A stretch of 64,000 bases of DNA. Source: a secondary endosymbiont of Ctenarytaina eucalypti (lineage in GTDB: Bacteria > Pseudomonadota > Gammaproteobacteria > Enterobacterales > Enterobacteriaceae). A program made the position numbers and the translations under genes. The notes beneath the pieces were generated by a model, which saw nothing but the letters and a program-made list of their open reading frames with translations, was not told the origin of the DNA and did no database searches. Of the stretch, positions 49,288 to 59,590 are shown one piece after another; within the stretch, counting starts at the first letter, position 1, and each line of letters starts with the position of its first letter. The stretch covers positions 620,001 through 684,000 of the forward strand of contig NC_018419.1 in the NCBI RefSeq assembly GCF_000287335.1. The letters are read 5' to 3'.

Positions 49288-51393
49288 ATGTACATTAACC
49301 TCCATGGGCGCTCATGCCCAGCCTTGGTACCGCGCGCAATATCGCTGTTGATGTTATTTGCCTGGAGCGTTTCTACTAGCATTCGCGCCACAGCTATACT
49401 CTCAGCCGTAAGCGTCGTCTCTTTGGCACAAGCGTCCATCGCAGCAACCGAGAACGATACCCCCGCCGACACTTCCGAGGAAGATGTAATCACTGTGACC
49501 GCCCCCAGTGAATCCCCTCTGACCTCTGGAATGACGCCTAGAATGCAGCGCCAGCCCCTTCCCGCCAGCGACAGCGCTGATTATCTCAAATACACTCCCG
49601 GCTTTACCCTGGTTCGTAATGGCGGCACTAATGGCGATCCAGTATTCCGTGGTATGTTTGGTTCCCGACTTCGTATGTTAGTAGAAGGCGGCGAAGTGCT
49701 TGGGGCTTGCTCGTCACGTATGGATCCGCCCAGCGCCTATATTTCACCGGAAAATTTTGACATCGTTTCGTTAACTAAAGGACCCCAAACCGTACTATGG
49801 GGACCGGGTGCCTCTGCCGGCACCTTACGTTTCGAAAGGGTGCCTCCACACTTTGATCATCCGGGAATAATGGCGCACGCCGCCGTTCTAGCTGGCTCAA
49901 ATAATCGGCTAGATCAGAATATTGATGGGGCTTTAGGGAATACATTAGGCTATCTCCACTTAATGGGCAATATTGCTCATGCAGATGATTACAAAGATGG
50001 TGCAGGGCGGCGGCTATCTTCCGGGTGGAATAAATGGAACAGCGATGTAGCGGCCGGTTTTAGACTGACACCCGACACCTTGATCGAGCTGACGGCAGGG
50101 AAAGGTGACGGCAATGCCCGTTATGCTGCACGAGGAATGGACGGGACTCGCTTCGCCCGGGAAAGTATTGGCTTACGCTTTGCGCAACATGCATTAAGCC
50201 AACTGTGGAACAGCGTCGAAATACGGGGCTGGTATCATTACACCGATCACGTCATGGATAATTATGCCCGACGGAACCTGCAGAACCTGCTGTATCAGGG
50301 CGGGAGCGAGTCGCCCACATCTTCTTGGGCGCCCATACGTAACCACGTCGACCGTTTGATGCTCGGCGGCCGAGGTATTAGCATCTGGCAATGGCAGGAT
50401 GTGCAATTGCAGGGTGGAGTGGACTTACAGGTTAACCGCCATAGGTTGCAGATTAGCAGCCAATGGCAAGAGGATGCGCAATTTCAGGATAGCGGGCTTT
50501 TTACCGAAGTGAGCTGGCATTTCAGGCCAACACACGCCTTGATAAGCGGCATGCGTCTTGAACATACAGGAGTCCAGTGTCATGGCGCACAAGGGTCGGA
50601 GTGGCGCCGTGAAATCTATCCCTCCACCTTTTTTCGATTAGAACAACAAGTCGAGACGCTACCGTTAATGGCCTATGCCGGCGTAGGGTTAACTGAAAGA
50701 TTCCCTGACTACTGGGAACTAATCACGCCTAAGGCCGGCCGGGGCACCGGCCATGATTCATTTTGTCGCCTAAAACGCGAGAAAACCATGCAGCTTGATT
50801 TCGGCGCACATTTACAGCTAGCACCGCTAGACGCCTGGGGCTCCGCCTATATCGGCCAAGTGCGAGATTTTATCTTGTTCCGATACGGCACTTTACATCC
50901 GAACACAACCCGAGCGGATAATATCACCGCTCTCATTCATGGCGGAGAGGCGGGTATTGCTTATCATTTTCAAGATCAATGGCAGCTTGATAGCAGCCTC
51001 GTTTGGGCCTTCGGGGAAAATCAAGCTACGCACCAGCCACTACCGCAGATCCCGCCGTTTGAAGGACGGCTATCGCTAACCTGCGCAGTGGGGGAATGGA
51101 GCGGCACTGCCATGTGGCGACTGGTAGCGGCGCAACACCGCATTGCGCTTAACGAAGGCAATGTAGTGGGGAGAGATTTTCTCCGTAGTGCCGGCTTTGG
51201 CATTCTATCGGCCCACATGGCTTGGAAAACAGCCCCTAATATTACAATTAGCGCCGGGGTAGACAATCTTTTTAACAAACGCTATAGCGAACACCTGAAT
51301 TTAGCGGGAAACCACAGTTTTGGCTATGCTTCTGATGCGCCCCTAATGGAGCCTGGTCGCACAATCTGGGCGAGAGCTAGCGTAACGTTCTAA
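49288..51393 (+). CDS. TonB-dependent receptor, copper-receptor (OprC-like) family
   Basis: A 701-residue outer-membrane 22-strand barrel with plug. ATG at 49288 (MYINLHGRSCPALVPRAIS) with AGAGAAG upstream; an in-frame TTG at 49270 would add six residues. A long hydrophobic signal region (about residues 15-50) ends ASIA. The TonB-box-like EEDVITVTAP precedes the plug (SADYLKYTPGFTLVRNGGTN, VFRGMFGSRLRMLVEGGEV, GPQTVLWGPGASAGTLRFER). The C-terminal ISAGVDNLFNKRYSEHLN and terminal phenylalanine are typical. The plug resembles TonB-dependent copper receptors. Substrate is inferred. TonB-ExbBD are not in the window. No stop or frameshift. Confidence 0.88.
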   Translation: MYINLHGRSCPALVPRAISLLMLFAWSVSTSIRATAILSAVSVVSLAQASIAATENDTPADTSEEDVITVTAPSESPLTSGMTPRMQRQPLPASDSADYLKYTPGFTLVRNGGTNGDPVFRGMFGSRLRMLVEGGEVLGACSSRMDPPSAYISPENFDIVSLTKGPQTVLWGPGASAGTLRFERVPPHFDHPGIMAHAAVLAGSNNRLDQNIDGALGNTLGYLHLMGNIAHADDYKDGAGRRLSSGWNKWNSDVAAGFRLTPDTLIELTAGKGDGNARYAARGMDGTRFARESIGLRFAQHALSQLWNSVEIRGWYHYTDHVMDNYARRNLQNLLYQGGSESPTSSWAPIRNHVDRLMLGGRGISIWQWQDVQLQGGVDLQVNRHRLQISSQWQEDAQFQDSGLFTEVSWHFRPTHALISGMRLEHTGVQCHGAQGSEWRREIYPSTFFRLEQQVETLPLMAYAGVGLTERFPDYWELITPKAGRGTGHDSFCRLKREKTMQLDFGAHLQLAPLDAWGSAYIGQVRDFILFRYGTLHPNTTRADNITALIHGGEAGIAYHFQDQWQLDSSLVWAFGENQATHQPLPQIPPFEGRLSLTCAVGEWSGTAMWRLVAAQHRIALNEGNVVGRDFLRSAGFGILSAHMAWKTAPNITISAGVDNLFNKRYSEHLNLAGNHSFGYASDAPLMEPGRTIWARASVTF

Positions 51394-53035
51394 ATCTAGA
51401 AGAGGAATGTCTCTGCTGTGAATGTAGGCGGATAAAACGCTTTTGTATAGTCTACCTTTACCTCCTAATTTAAGAAGGGAGAACTGATTCTTTGTTCTTG
51501 AAACATATATACTAATCGCGCTGTAGACTCATATACCCTCTAAGAATATTATCATTGCTGCTTTTAAAAAAAAACTTTACTACTTGCATGTTCAGTTCTA
51601 GCACGTCCATGCAAGTTATAGCACTCTAATGCGATGGGGAACATTTACTGACTATATAGTGGCATTGTATTGAACAAGACTGCCTCAGCAGGCATACGTT
51701 AGTGACGTAATAATTATGTTGACCATACTCCACAATACCAACAATGTTCAAAGGGGCTTTATATCCAAGACTTTTCTGTTGCATCAATGCAGGGTTTTTT
51801 ATATGCTCGTGATGATTAATAGGGCCTGTTTTTCATGAAAAACCCTTATTTCGTTACTACGAACACCCTTCTGACTGAAGAACAAAAAATAAACACTCAG
51901 AAAACTTTATCCGACCAGCCGTAAACATTACGTCCGAAATCGGATACAGTGTATTCTTTTATAAACCGCAGGATCCATGTTAAAAAAATGATTACTCGTG
52001 CTCCGCTTCTGAACGAAGCGACGATATGTTGTTACCCCATGACTCGTGAAATTATAATACACCTATGCCTAAGATCACGACTCTAAAGCATGATGTTACT
52101 AAGGTAAAGCCGCTTCAAGCATCATATGTTTGACGAATAATGTTTTTGCTCCACCCTGCCCTGATTAAGCAGGTTGCTAAATCGCATATTCCGATACAGA
52201 GTTCTTAGGATTACTCAGTACTTATACCGTAACGATTGCAGTTACAGAAAAGCAATAGGTTTCCTACATATCATCCGGTCAAGAAACAGAGCGGATATTT
52301 TTGGAAAACGAGACCAAACTAAACATAGTTAGTTAATATAACATTATCCTTTTCATCTAGACATATGCATATTACATAGAAGACAGTAAACGTCTTTCCG
52401 ATGCTCTTCTAAGCAACAATCAAACAGCGGCAACTGCAAGAGCTGTATTCATTAGATGCTTATGGGAGGTATAAACCTGATCGAGATGAAAAGAATCATT
52501 TACTAAAACGCAATAGCAGAAAATGCTATTCTGCTATTGCTTAATAGGCAACATTAAAACTCAACACGCAGCGTTATCACCCTTTCATACATTAATCATC
52601 CTTGATCTGAAAGCTTCTAGTGAAATCGGTATAGAAGGCATTATCAAGATCATGTCGATAAATGCAAAGCGTGAGGGTGTAAGCTCCATCTGCAAGCGGA
52701 GAGCACAAAAAATGAACATTTATACTGATCTGTATCAAAAAAATAATTTTATCATATTATTATTCTTTAATTTTAATAAATTATTTTTTTAAAAAAATCC
52801 GGGTAGTGTTATAGCTCATGACGCTTACGCGATCCCCAAAAGGAATTCGTAATCATAAGCATCCTCGTGGCTAACTCATCCGCGCTAGCCTTTTGACTAA
52901 AACCTCATACCCCTCCAAATTATATTAGAGATGCTTTACCAAAAGGTAATTACCAAAAAAACCAATGAATTAAGGATCGGTTTTATATATATTTAAAAAT
53001 CGCAAAAAGTATAGCTAAAAAATTTAGCAAGCATC
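51394..53035. other. Gene-free spacer upstream of purH
   Basis: 1.6 kb, AT-rich. An 89-codon frame at 52523-52792 is low-complexity and lacks family resemblance. Control sites for purHD lie at its right edge. Confidence 0.55.
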
Positions 53036-53057
53036 GTGCAATCGTTGTCGCTATAAT
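53036..53057 (+). promoter_or_regulatory. Degenerate PurR-like operator plus TATAAT
   Basis: GTGCAATCGTTGTCGC (53036-53051) matches the PurR operator ACGCAAACGTTTTCGT at 11 of 16 positions including the GCAA and CGTT halves. It abuts a perfect TATAAT at 53052-53057, with no good -35 visible. In E. coli purHD carries such an operator. It may be a decayed but still recognisable control region. Confidence 0.45.
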
Positions 53058-53127
53058 TCAGGAAGACTTTTCTGCTCCGGATCGCGTATGTTTATGAATG
53101 AAAACGCTAATTCAGCGTTGACTTAGT

Positions 53128-53157
53128 TTGACAATTAACGTTATTACTATTTATATT
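53128..53157 (+). promoter_or_regulatory. Strong sigma-70 promoter for purHD
   Basis: TTGACA (53128-53133), 18 bp, TATATT (53152-53157). The start would be near 53164, only about 8 nt before the purH ATG, overlapping the AAGGG ribosome site. Either the transcript is nearly leaderless or a start further upstream is used. Confidence 0.55.
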
Positions 53158-53171
53158 AAGGGTCCTGTGCC

Positions 53172-54758
53172 ATGAAACGAGCACGTCCTGTCCGCCGCGC
53201 GCTGCTCAGTGTCTCCGACAAATCAGGTATTCTTGAATTCGCTCAGTCCTTAGTGCAGCGGGGTGTCGAGCTCCTTGCTACCAGCGGTACCGCCAGCCTG
53301 CTTAACACGGCGAGACTTCCGGTGACCGAAGTGTCCGATTATACTGGCTTTCCCGAAATAATGGGCGGCCGTGTCAAAACTCTGCATCCTAAAGTGCATG
53401 GAGGCATCATGGGACGACGTGAGATGGATGATGTCGTGATGCGCGAGCATCATATTGCACCGATTGACATGGTAGTTGTTAACTTTTATCCCTTTTCAGC
53501 CACAGTGCAGCGGAGAGAGTGTAGCCGAGAAGAGGCGGTAAATAATATTGATATCGGTGGAATTGCTATGGTGCGTGCTGCGGCCAAGAACTTTGATGTT
53601 GTCACTGTGATCGATAGTGCTGACTATCCTATAGTTCTTGCAGAAATGGATCTCTACTGCGGCTCGCTCAGCCTGGAAACCCGTTTCAACCTCGCTATCA
53701 AAGCCTTTGAGCACACTGCCGCCTATGACAGTGAGATCGCTAACTATTTCGGGAGCCAGGTACCAACCTATCATGGCGATGCTCATCAGCCTGCTGGTTT
53801 ATTCCCCCGGACCCTGAATCTTAACTTCATTAAGAAACAAGACATGCGCTACGGCGAAAATAGCCACCAACTTGCAGCGTTTTATACTGACTCAGAAACG
53901 CGTGAAGCATCAGTAGCGACTGCACGGCAGTTGCAGGGGAAAGCACTTTCCTATAATAATATTGCCGATACTGATGCAGCTCTTGAATGTGTTAAGACCT
54001 TCACCGAAGCCACATGTGTCATTGTTAAGCACGCCAATCCCTGTGGTGTGGCTACCCACGATAGCCAAATGGTAGCATATGATCACGCTTACCAGACTGA
54101 TCCTGCCTCATCTTTCGGTGGTATTATTGCGTTCAACCGAGTTCTTGACGCCGATACTGCTAATGCAATCGTGAGACGCCAATTTGTGGAGGTTGTTATT
54201 GCTCCGGATATTAACAATGACGCCCTGGCGTTGCTCGCCGGAAAACAAAACGTTCGGGTGCTCGTTTATGGCAGCTGGCAACAGCAGGTGCCGGGATTAG
54301 ATTTCAAGCGGGTTAACGGCGGACTTTTAGTGCAAGAACGTGATGTAGCTATAGTAGCCCTAAAAAATTTAGAAGTAGTTACGCAACGCCAACCAACCAA
54401 GTCAGAAATGCGCGATGCAATTTTCTGCTGGAAGGTAGTAAAATTTGTCAAATCCAATGGGATTGTTTATTCCCGAGAGCAGCGCACCATCGGTATCGGC
54501 GCCGGGCAAATGAGTCGCATTGACTCGGCAAACATCGCTGGAATGAAGGCGGCGAATGCAGGTCTAGATGTCAAGGGAGCGGCCATGGCCTCTGATGCCT
54601 TCTTCCCGTTTCGTGATTCTGTTGATGCCGCGGGCATGCTAGGCGTGCGCTGTGTAATACAGCCCGGCGGATCGATACGCGACCACGAAGTCATTTCTGC
54701 CGCAAATGAACATGATATCGCCATGATTTTCACCCATATTCGTCATTTTCGCCACTAA
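53172..54758 (+). CDS. purH: Bifunctional AICAR transformylase/IMP cyclohydrolase
   Basis: Last two steps to IMP. 528 residues, against 529 in E. coli. N-terminal IMP cyclohydrolase ([36 protein letters not shown]) and C-terminal transformylase with the catalytic Lys-His in [12 protein letters not shown] (residues 286-287) and [13 protein letters not shown]. One conserved position is changed: [10 protein letters not shown], where E. coli has [10 protein letters not shown] (Gly65). ATG follows AAGGG. purD follows after 19 bp, an operon. Confidence 0.97.
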   Translation: MKRARPVRRALLSVSDKSGILEFAQSLVQRGVELLATSGTASLLNTARLPVTEVSDYTGFPEIMGGRVKTLHPKVHGGIMGRREMDDVVMREHHIAPIDMVVVNFYPFSATVQRRECSREEAVNNIDIGGIAMVRAAAKNFDVVTVIDSADYPIVLAEMDLYCGSLSLETRFNLAIKAFEHTAAYDSEIANYFGSQVPTYHGDAHQPAGLFPRTLNLNFIKKQDMRYGENSHQLAAFYTDSETREASVATARQLQGKALSYNNIADTDAALECVKTFTEATCVIVKHANPCGVATHDSQMVAYDHAYQTDPASSFGGIIAFNRVLDADTANAIVRRQFVEVVIAPDINNDALALLAGKQNVRVLVYGSWQQQVPGLDFKRVNGGLLVQERDVAIVALKNLEVVTQRQPTKSEMRDAIFCWKVVKFVKSNGIVYSREQRTIGIGAGQMSRIDSANIAGMKAANAGLDVKGAAMASDAFFPFRDSVDAAGMLGVRCVIQPGGSIRDHEVISAANEHDIAMIFTHIRHFRH

Positions 54759-54777
54759 GTATAGGAGTGATATCGCC

Positions 54778-56070
54778 ATCAACATTTTGATTATCGGCAA
54801 CGGCGGACGCGAACACGCCCTGGCCTGGAAAGCCGCACAATCGAAGTTTGCTGACAACGTATACGTGGCGCCCGGGAATGCCGGTACCGCGCTCGAGCCG
54901 GCTCTGAAAAATGTAGATATCGTTTCAACTGATATTCTATCATTACTGGCCTTTGCTCAAGCACAACAGGTAGGACTGACGATCGTTGGACCAGAAGCAC
55001 CAATGGTGGCGGGAGTCGTAGATGCTTTTCGCACCGCAGGCCTACGAATTTTCGGCGCAACGCGGGCGGCAGCACAATTAGAAAGTTCTAAAGCTTTTAG
55101 CAAAGAGTTTTTCGCTCGCAACAATATTCCCACCGCACGCTATGCCAGCTTTACCCAGATAGCCCCGGCACTGGACCATGTGCGGCGGTGGGGCGCGCCA
55201 ATTGTTATTAAAGCCGACGGGCTGGCCTCGGGGAAAGGCGTGATTGTAGCAATGACAATTAATGAAGCGGAATCTGCCGTGCATGATATGTTGTCCGGCA
55301 ACGCTTTTTTTGATGCGGCGAACCGCATTATCATTGAAGAACACCTGCAGGGTGAAGAAGCCAGTTTTATTGTTATGGTAGACGGTGAGCATGCACTCCC
55401 CATGGCCACTAGTCAGGACCATAAATGCGTTGGCGAAGGGGATACCGGACCCAATACAGGTGGCATGGGAGCCTATTCACCAGCGCCGATTGTAAGTGAT
55501 GTGGTGCATCGCAGGGTTATGGAAAAGATTATTTTTCCAACGGTAAAGGGAATGGCAGCAGAGGGCAACGTATATACAGGGTTCCTGTATGCCGGATTAA
55601 TGATCGGCCCTGAAGGTCACCCGAAAGTACTTGAGTTTAACTGCCGCTGCGGGGATCCGGAAAGCCAACCGATCATGTTGCGTATGCGTTCTGACCTGGT
55701 CGCCCACTGCTTGGCTGCTATCGAAGGCCGTTTACATGAGGAAACTTTAGAGTGGGATGAAAGGGCGGCATTGGGGGTGGTCTTAGCGGCAGAAGGTTAT
55801 CCCGGTAACTACCGTATGGGAGATGAAATTAGCGGTCTTCCGAAAGATGAGGTAGAAGGAGAAAAAATATTTCACTCTGGCACACGCCTGCACCGGGATA
55901 AGGTATTAACCTGGGGAGGACGCGTACTCTGTGTCACGGCACTGGGATCGACAGTGATCGACGCGCAGGCGCGAGCCTACCGCACAGCCAAGCTTCTTTA
56001 TTGGCATAATTGTTTTTTCCGCCGAGATATCGGCTATCGCGCTATTCGCTTGCGCACCTTAAACCCTTAG
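54778..56070 (+). CDS. purD: Phosphoribosylamine-glycine ligase, noncanonical start
   Basis: ATP-dependent joining of glycine to phosphoribosylamine, step 2 of purine synthesis. ATP-grasp protein of about 430 residues: [83 protein letters not shown]. The family begins [18 protein letters not shown]; here the equivalent codon is ATC (54778), placed 10 nt after a good AGGAG (54763-54767). The first canonical start is TTG at 54787, three codons later and too far from AGGAG for normal spacing. Either ATC initiates weakly, or TTG does and the first beta strand is clipped. Otherwise intact. Confidence 0.93.
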   Translation: MNILIIGNGGREHALAWKAAQSKFADNVYVAPGNAGTALEPALKNVDIVSTDILSLLAFAQAQQVGLTIVGPEAPMVAGVVDAFRTAGLRIFGATRAAAQLESSKAFSKEFFARNNIPTARYASFTQIAPALDHVRRWGAPIVIKADGLASGKGVIVAMTINEAESAVHDMLSGNAFFDAANRIIIEEHLQGEEASFIVMVDGEHALPMATSQDHKCVGEGDTGPNTGGMGAYSPAPIVSDVVHRRVMEKIIFPTVKGMAAEGNVYTGFLYAGLMIGPEGHPKVLEFNCRCGDPESQPIMLRMRSDLVAHCLAAIEGRLHEETLEWDERAALGVVLAAEGYPGNYRMGDEISGLPKDEVEGEKIFHSGTRLHRDKVLTWGGRVLCVTALGSTVIDAQARAYRTAKLLYWHNCFFRRDIGYRAIRLRTLNP

Positions 56071-56105
56071 CAGGCAGGATCGGTCCTGCTTTCCCTCCCT
56101 GCCTG
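56071..56105 (+). terminator. Alternative stem-loops after purD
   Basis: Immediately past the purD stop: GCAGGA-TCGG-TCCTGC (56074-56089) followed by TTTCCC, and a mutually exclusive longer pairing CAGGCAGG (56071-56078) with CCTGCCTG (56098-56105). Probable terminator of purHD, though the T-run is short. Confidence 0.55.
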
Positions 56106-56341
56106 TAATAGCGCCAAGGAATAAAGCGATACGGGAATAGCAAAATCGCGCTTACCATCAGATATTCTGATTGTACTAGCTTGCTATCTATCATTCCTGA
56201 TGTTTAAATCAGTCTAAGGGCGCATCTCATATTAAAACACTCTCTGACGCTACTTACATAGAATAATAGTTTTTATGACTTTAGTCATACTGATGCAACC
56301 CAGCCACCGCAGCAACCTTCTTTTTCATAAAATCTTACCAC

Positions 56342-56545
56342 CTATAGAGCGTTTACTCCCGCTTCCGGATGATTTTCGGAACTGATGCGTGAGTGCATCG
56401 CTGAAATTTGATACAATTTATTAATGCTAGCTGCCATAGTATAATGATAAGCATCTTTCGACGGTTCTGAGTCAGCACAGGTATGCGATATCTTATAAAG
56501 GATTTTCATATGCTCAAAAAATATATTTTGATCCTCAATATGCAT
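56342..56545 (-). CDS. Hypothetical 67-residue ORF with consensus ribosome site
   Basis: ATG at 56545 begins MHIEDQNIFFEHMKILYKIS, a 67-residue, mainly helical, soluble-looking sequence with no signal or membrane span. AGGAGG (56555-56560 on the minus strand) lies 9 nt upstream, the best Shine-Dalgarno in the local spacer. No family recognised. The good ribosome site argues for expression; the lack of homology and spacer setting argue against. Could also be the start of a decayed larger gene. Confidence 0.35.
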   Translation of the reverse strand: MHIEDQNIFFEHMKILYKISHTCADSEPSKDAYHYTMAASINKLYQISAMHSRISSENHPEAGVNAL

Positions 56546-57565
56546 TGTAAATCTCCTCCTGATGGGAGCCCTCGAACTCAAGCAAATCCAGGATCAGAAC
56601 AGATACTCCCTCCATCGACGCTACGATCTCACACTAGTTCTGCTGTATAGCACCTGTACATACATTGATAATAAAATCCCTAGAAACTAAGTTCTACACA
56701 TCGTAATCATGTAGGTAAAATCAGCTACCTAACGCTGATTAGGTTGAACTACTATGACCTCCTAGCTCAACTAGGACTCTCTCACAACCAAAGCCTTATC
56801 ATTATACACAGCGCTTATACTTTCAGCCAGGCTAATACCGACGAGTGCCCTCTCGATTATTAGACCCTCTAGTTTTTATTACTCTACTTTAGGACCTAAA
56901 TGCTGCGGATGCAGTCAGACTGCTTGTACGCTAACAAGGCCTTTTTTTGAAAAAAGATTTCATACTGTCAGTTAAGTGACATGATTACTCTCTTCAACGT
57001 ACGCATATAGCCTGCGACGTTATGACAACAGATTCCACGTATAATCATCACATGCATTTTCTACTAACACTGTATAGCAGGATACTATCCTCCTCCATGA
57101 TTTAATAAAACGTGTTGCTGGGGAAATATGTCATTCCTAAAATACCTAGGATCGATCCCATATTTTTGCATCAGCGCTACCGTTAACGACACGATTACTT
57201 ACAATCATCATAACTCTCCGCCTGAAAGCAATATTCTGACACCTATATGCTAGCATTTCGTTATTATAACGCAATGCCTGGTTATCAGACGCTAGATCCT
57301 GGCGGTGCTAACGTTTGTTGGTATTAAGGATGCCTGAGACTATCCGAAGCGAGTCATGTTGCTTAATATATAGGCGCAATATCTCGAGAATGCAGGCAAT
57401 ATTTATGCTAAAAGTAGACGAAATTACCTTTTACTTTAGCGCATACTCACTCTCAGTCCCCAGTACGCCACGCAGTGCCCAGTCTTGCTTTACTAAAGCG
57501 TATCATGTTATTGTTTTCATGATGGATCTGCAATATTGGAGTAAATTATCTAATTTAGAAAAGCC
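56546..57565. other. Gene-free spacer between purD side and queA
   Basis: 1 kb, AT-rich. An 85-codon plus frame (57315-57572) lies against the queA 3' end and is not supported. In E. coli tgt follows queA; no tgt trace read. Confidence 0.5.
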
Positions 57566-58612
57566 CTATTGAGCGGGATGCTTGGTAATAAACATGGCAT
57601 CTCCATAGCTGAAAAAGCGGTACGCTTTCTCGACTGCTACACGATATCCCTGCAAGGTATGCTTATAGCCAGCAAAAGCTGCTACGAGCATGATAAGGGT
57701 AGACTCAGGCAGATGGAAATTAGTAATAATCGCATCAATAACGAGAAAATAATAACCAGGATAAATAAAAATGCGCGTATCGCCAAAAAATGGCTCTAGT
57801 CTTCCCCCTCCCCCGACGGCTGCGCTCTCAAGTGAACGTACGGAGGTGGTGCCGACCGCCACGACTCGATTACCTCGCGACTTGCATGCCAACACTGCAT
57901 CGACTACCTCCTGCGGTACTTCAGCATACTCCGCGTGCATCTGATGCTGTTCGATTTGATCCACCCGTACCGGCTGGTAGGTGCCAGACCCGATATGCAG
58001 GGTGATACATGTCATTTCAACCCCCTTTAGGCGTAAAGCTGATAACAGCGGCTCATCGAAATGTAGGCCTGCAGTAGGAGCTGCTACCGCACCTGGCGTT
58101 TCAGCGTACACAGTCTGATAAAGCTCACGATCGACGTTATTATCCGGCCTGTCGATATAGGGCGGCAAAGGAATATGACCATGATCATTCAGTAAAGTCA
58201 GAAAATTATCGGGAGAATTACAACGCAGTTCAAAAAATGACTCGTGACGCGCTACTATAGTAACGGGAATTCGGTCATCATCACCTAATAGCAGCACGGT
58301 GCCGGTTTTTGATGCCCTAGACGCGCGTATGTGGGCAAGTACCCGCTGATTATCAAGCACGCGCTCTACCAGAACTTCAATTTTTCCACCGCTAACTTTA
58401 TTGCCGAATAAACGGGCCGGGATCACACGGGTATTATTAAATACTAGTAAATCACCACACGCTAATTTATCCAGAAGATCGGTAAAGACCCCATGCACCA
58501 GCGTACCTGTCTTGGCATCCAAAGACAGCAGCCGGCAAGCGCTGCGTTGCGCCCGCGGATAGCGGGCGATCAGATTTTTGGGTAGTGTAAAAGAGAAATC
58601 GGCAGTGCGCAT
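57566..58612 (-). CDS. queA: S-adenosylmethionine:tRNA ribosyltransferase-isomerase QueA
   Basis: Converts preQ1 at tRNA position 34 to epoxyqueuosine using the SAM ribosyl moiety. 348 residues, slightly shorter than E. coli (356) because the last eight or so residues are missing (ends MFITKHPAQ). N-terminal [69 protein letters not shown] and the [20 protein letters not shown] stretch are present. The expected downstream tgt is absent in this window; QueA is useless without Tgt, so Tgt should be elsewhere or this gene is on its way out. Confidence 0.96.
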   Translation of the reverse strand: MRTADFSFTLPKNLIARYPRAQRSACRLLSLDAKTGTLVHGVFTDLLDKLACGDLLVFNNTRVIPARLFGNKVSGGKIEVLVERVLDNQRVLAHIRASRASKTGTVLLLGDDDRIPVTIVARHESFFELRCNSPDNFLTLLNDHGHIPLPPYIDRPDNNVDRELYQTVYAETPGAVAAPTAGLHFDEPLLSALRLKGVEMTCITLHIGSGTYQPVRVDQIEQHQMHAEYAEVPQEVVDAVLACKSRGNRVVAVGTTSVRSLESAAVGGGGRLEPFFGDTRIFIYPGYYFLVIDAIITNFHLPESTLIMLVAAFAGYKHTLQGYRVAVEKAYRFFSYGDAMFITKHPAQ

Positions 58613-59359
58613 GAAAAATCACTTCAGGATAAAAATTTAGATTATTCTATGGCTATGCGTTCCGTTCTGCAAGAATTAGACAATGTGGCATAGCGTGTTC
58701 GATAAATATCAACCGGCATGTTTATATAGGTCAGCTTTGTGTGTATAGATTAACATTTTTAAGAGGTTAGCAGCTAACAGAGCTACTGTTTTAACAATGT
58801 GAACACGGTGGCAACCTTACTAACAGCGCACTTCAGTCTATCCGCTAGCTTAATGTAGTAGAGTCGCATACCCTGATCTACGCATCAGGGTCACCTATAT
58901 GCGGATTCATCGCCAAGCAGTGTTTTAAACCAGAGCATGGCGGTTTTAGCTAGTCAGCGCTGGCCATCATCGATTGCCATTTTCACGGCAACATAGATCT
59001 TTCTCAGATGCGGGCGCTCAACTATGTTGTTCCGATTATATGTATAGAAAATATTACATACGCGTGTGAGAGCCCAATTGATGTTCTTCGACATAAAATG
59101 TAGGGTGAGTATTATTCATGAGGAGATGGGTAAGGTAACTACGCGTCAATATACGTATGATATTATATAATGCGGGGGGCCTTTAATCGCTTACTGGACG
59201 CAGGATAGTTTATCTATCTGAGCACCTAGCTCTCTATTAGTTTAACCATTAGGTCGACGCAGTCCTGTCCAGAAGGATATGCTCGCGTAAGGCAACCACG
59301 TTGTATAGACGATACATAGACTAGATGTATCTAGACCGAGTCGGAATCAAAAGAGGCAT
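58613..59359. other. Spacer between queA and slyX
   Basis: 750 bp with no open frame of note; acpH (beside queA) and slyD (beside slyX) are the expected neighbours and neither is readable. Confidence 0.5.
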
Positions 59360-59587
59360 ATGATTACGCATTTAGCGCTGGAAAAATATCTAGACTTATT
59401 AGAAAGACGAGCGCTTTCCGGGGCAACGCGATTGAAGAACTACATCAAAGGCTACTTAACCTACCAGCGCGACATTAATCGGCTGAAGTCACACTTATGG
59501 TTGCTCACCGAGCAGTTGGCAGCACAACGCTCTTCCCTTATAGCTTCCTTTCCTTATCGCCGCCCTGAGAGAACCCCTCATTTCTGA
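59360..59587 (+). CDS. slyX: SlyX family protein
   Basis: 75 residues, against 72 in E. coli SlyX, an uncharacterised small coiled-coil protein. The ends align well: LALEKYLDLLERRALSG with LALEARLAELESRLAFQ, RLKSHLWLLTEQLAAQRSS with KLRDHLRLLTEKLKASQPS, and the C-terminal TPHF with PPHY. The middle is divergent. Mostly helical with coiled-coil heptads. AGAGG precedes the ATG at short spacing. A hairpin overlaps the stop codon. Function in the family unknown. Confidence 0.8.
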   Translation: MITHLALEKYLDLLERRALSGATRLKNYIKGYLTYQRDINRLKSHLWLLTEQLAAQRSSLIASFPYRRPERTPHF

Positions 59588-59590
59588 GGG
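59575..59590 (+). terminator. Stem-loop overlapping the slyX stop
   Basis: CCCTCA (59575-59580), TTTC, TGAGGG (59585-59590); the right arm includes the TGA stop. No T-run follows. Possibly a 3'-end hairpin. Confidence 0.4.

Noticed and set aside
51770-51800. TTCTGTTGCATC word resembling IS ends (also near 11318)
   Set aside because: Only 11 bases shared and no transposase or paired end nearby.
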